From positions 1 to 64,000 of the forward strand of contig NZ_PKUS01000005.1 in assembly GCF_002866825.1 (NCBI RefSeq): DNA of 64,000 nt, given 5' to 3'. The stretch is from Pseudohalioglobus lutimaris (GTDB lineage: Bacteria; Pseudomonadota; Gammaproteobacteria; Pseudomonadales; Halieaceae). Positions 63,641 through 64,000 of this stretch are shown here, in pieces; position 1 is the stretch's first letter, and each line of letters opens with the position of its first letter. The notes under the pieces are model-generated. The model was not told the DNA's origin, did not search any database, and saw only the letters and a list, made by a program, of their open reading frames with translations. The position numbers and the translations under genes are program-made.

Positions 63641-63670
63641 ACCCGCTGCTATCGCAGCGGGTATTTCTGT
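63641..63670 (+). terminator. Rho-independent-type terminator after rnk
   Basis: ACCCGCTGC-TATC-GCAGCGGGT is a perfect 9-bp stem with a 4-base loop, followed by ATTTCTGT. The GC-rich stem is strong; the T-tract is short. Confidence 0.7.
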
Positions 63671-63738
63671 CATTCGTGGCTTTCCTTAAGCGACGTTTTC
63701 ATCTACGACAGGTGATAGTAAACACGCGAGACCCCGTC

Positions 63739-63761
63739 GTGCGATGGTGCGATGGTGCGAT
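63739..63761. repeat. Short GTGCGATG tandem repeat
   Basis: GTGCGATG occurs twice and GTGCGAT a third time in tandem, in the space between the rnk terminator and the gene leaving the window. Confidence 0.6.
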
Positions 63762-63788
63762 AAAGTATATCTGTGTGCTTATCAGGTG

Positions 63789-63998
63789 TTATCGCGCCCC
63801 CTGTGCGAATGCGACCACACCAGCAGAACCTGGCCAAACAATCGGTAGCTTACTGGCAAAAGCCAACAATTCCATCGCAGGGTCACCGCCTGCCATGCTG
63901 GGATCGTTGATGGAGAGTTTTAGTACGCGCGGGAAGATGATGGTTAGTCGCACACGTGCCCGGGGCCGGTAAGCCAGGGCCCAGCGGAGATAGCTGCC
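63789..63998 (-). CDS. C-terminal part of an unidentified protein running off the right end
   Basis: On the minus strand an uninterrupted frame enters at 63998 and stops at 63789. It reads LRWALAYRPRARVRLTIIF, then LKLSINDPSMAGGDPAMELL and KLPIVWPGSAGVVAFAQGAR, with protein-like composition and GC-rich third positions. I do not recognise the family. A plus-strand frame over the same bases (63676-63972) has poorer composition, so I favour the minus strand, without certainty. Confidence 0.35.
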   Translation of the reverse strand, partial: GSYLRWALAYRPRARVRLTIIFPRVLKLSINDPSMAGGDPAMELLAFASKLPIVWPGSAGVVAFAQGAR

Positions 63999-64000
63999 GC

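Overview
The window looks like chromosomal DNA of a metabolically versatile, probably marine, gammaproteobacterium. SdhB, FrmA/FrmB, the YbiI-like zinc-finger protein, Rnk and the MliC-like inhibitor all read as gammaproteobacterial. The density of TonB receptor, SDR, acyl-CoA dehydrogenase, Baeyer-Villiger monooxygenase, PQQ dehydrogenase and sulfotransferase genes is reminiscent of the Halieaceae/OM60 group. That placement is inferred from gene content; no rRNA or tRNA gene is present to settle it.

Layout. 0-10 kb: the C-terminal part of a DUF3604 protein cut by an in-frame stop at the window edge, an FmdE-like protein, a DUF924 protein, a CDGSH/glutamate-synthase fusion divergent from a pirin, a membrane transporter-like protein whose start codon lies in a decayed IS256-type transposase, an IS3 orfA remnant, MgtC, a serine-less alpha/beta hydrolase, and a stretch of broken genes (ICMT-like methyltransferase, SDR tail). 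10-14.6 kb: an acyl-CoA dehydrogenase and a group of secreted proteins ending in a VWA protein with four Ig-like repeats. 14.8-21.1 kb: a TetR-controlled HlyD/RbbA-type ABC efflux operon with a perfect 14+14 bp palindrome just before tetR. 21.2-22.1 kb: a DUF4344 metallopeptidase whose two halves appear in swapped order. 22.1-26.6 kb: a tight minus-strand operon NnrS - FAD/NADPH reductase - divergent NnrS - 52-residue protein - orphan SdhB paralogue, with a 9-1-9 palindrome inside its promoter. This is the best candidate for an undescribed system, possibly nitric-oxide-responsive electron transfer or Fe-S repair.

26.7-45.8 kb: a catabolic island with a Baeyer-Villiger monooxygenase, a TonB receptor, two related PQQ dehydrogenases (one a lipoprotein, one membrane-integral), three SDRs, a sulfotransferase, a LuxR-type regulator, a D-aminoacylase-like amidohydrolase, two NTF2-fold proteins and an epimerase-like protein. 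Together they suggest uptake and oxidation of a hydrophobic alcohol/ketone substrate such as a terpenoid or steroid-like compound. 45.8-48.9 kb: glutathione-dependent formaldehyde detoxification (LysR, frmA, frmB). 48.9-53.4 kb: a YbiI-like protein and a LysR-linked quinone/electrophile-stress operon (DoxX, azoreductase, glutathionyl-hydroquinone reductase, pirin). 53.5-64 kb: PepSY/two-component system, a DUF5666 lipoprotein, an SDR, cardiolipin synthase, rubrerythrin, an MliC-like lysozyme inhibitor with a hexamer repeat in its leader, an MFS transporter, Rnk with a terminator, and a gene running off the right end.

Start codons were chosen by ribosome-binding-site spacing and family alignment from memory. 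No database search was run.
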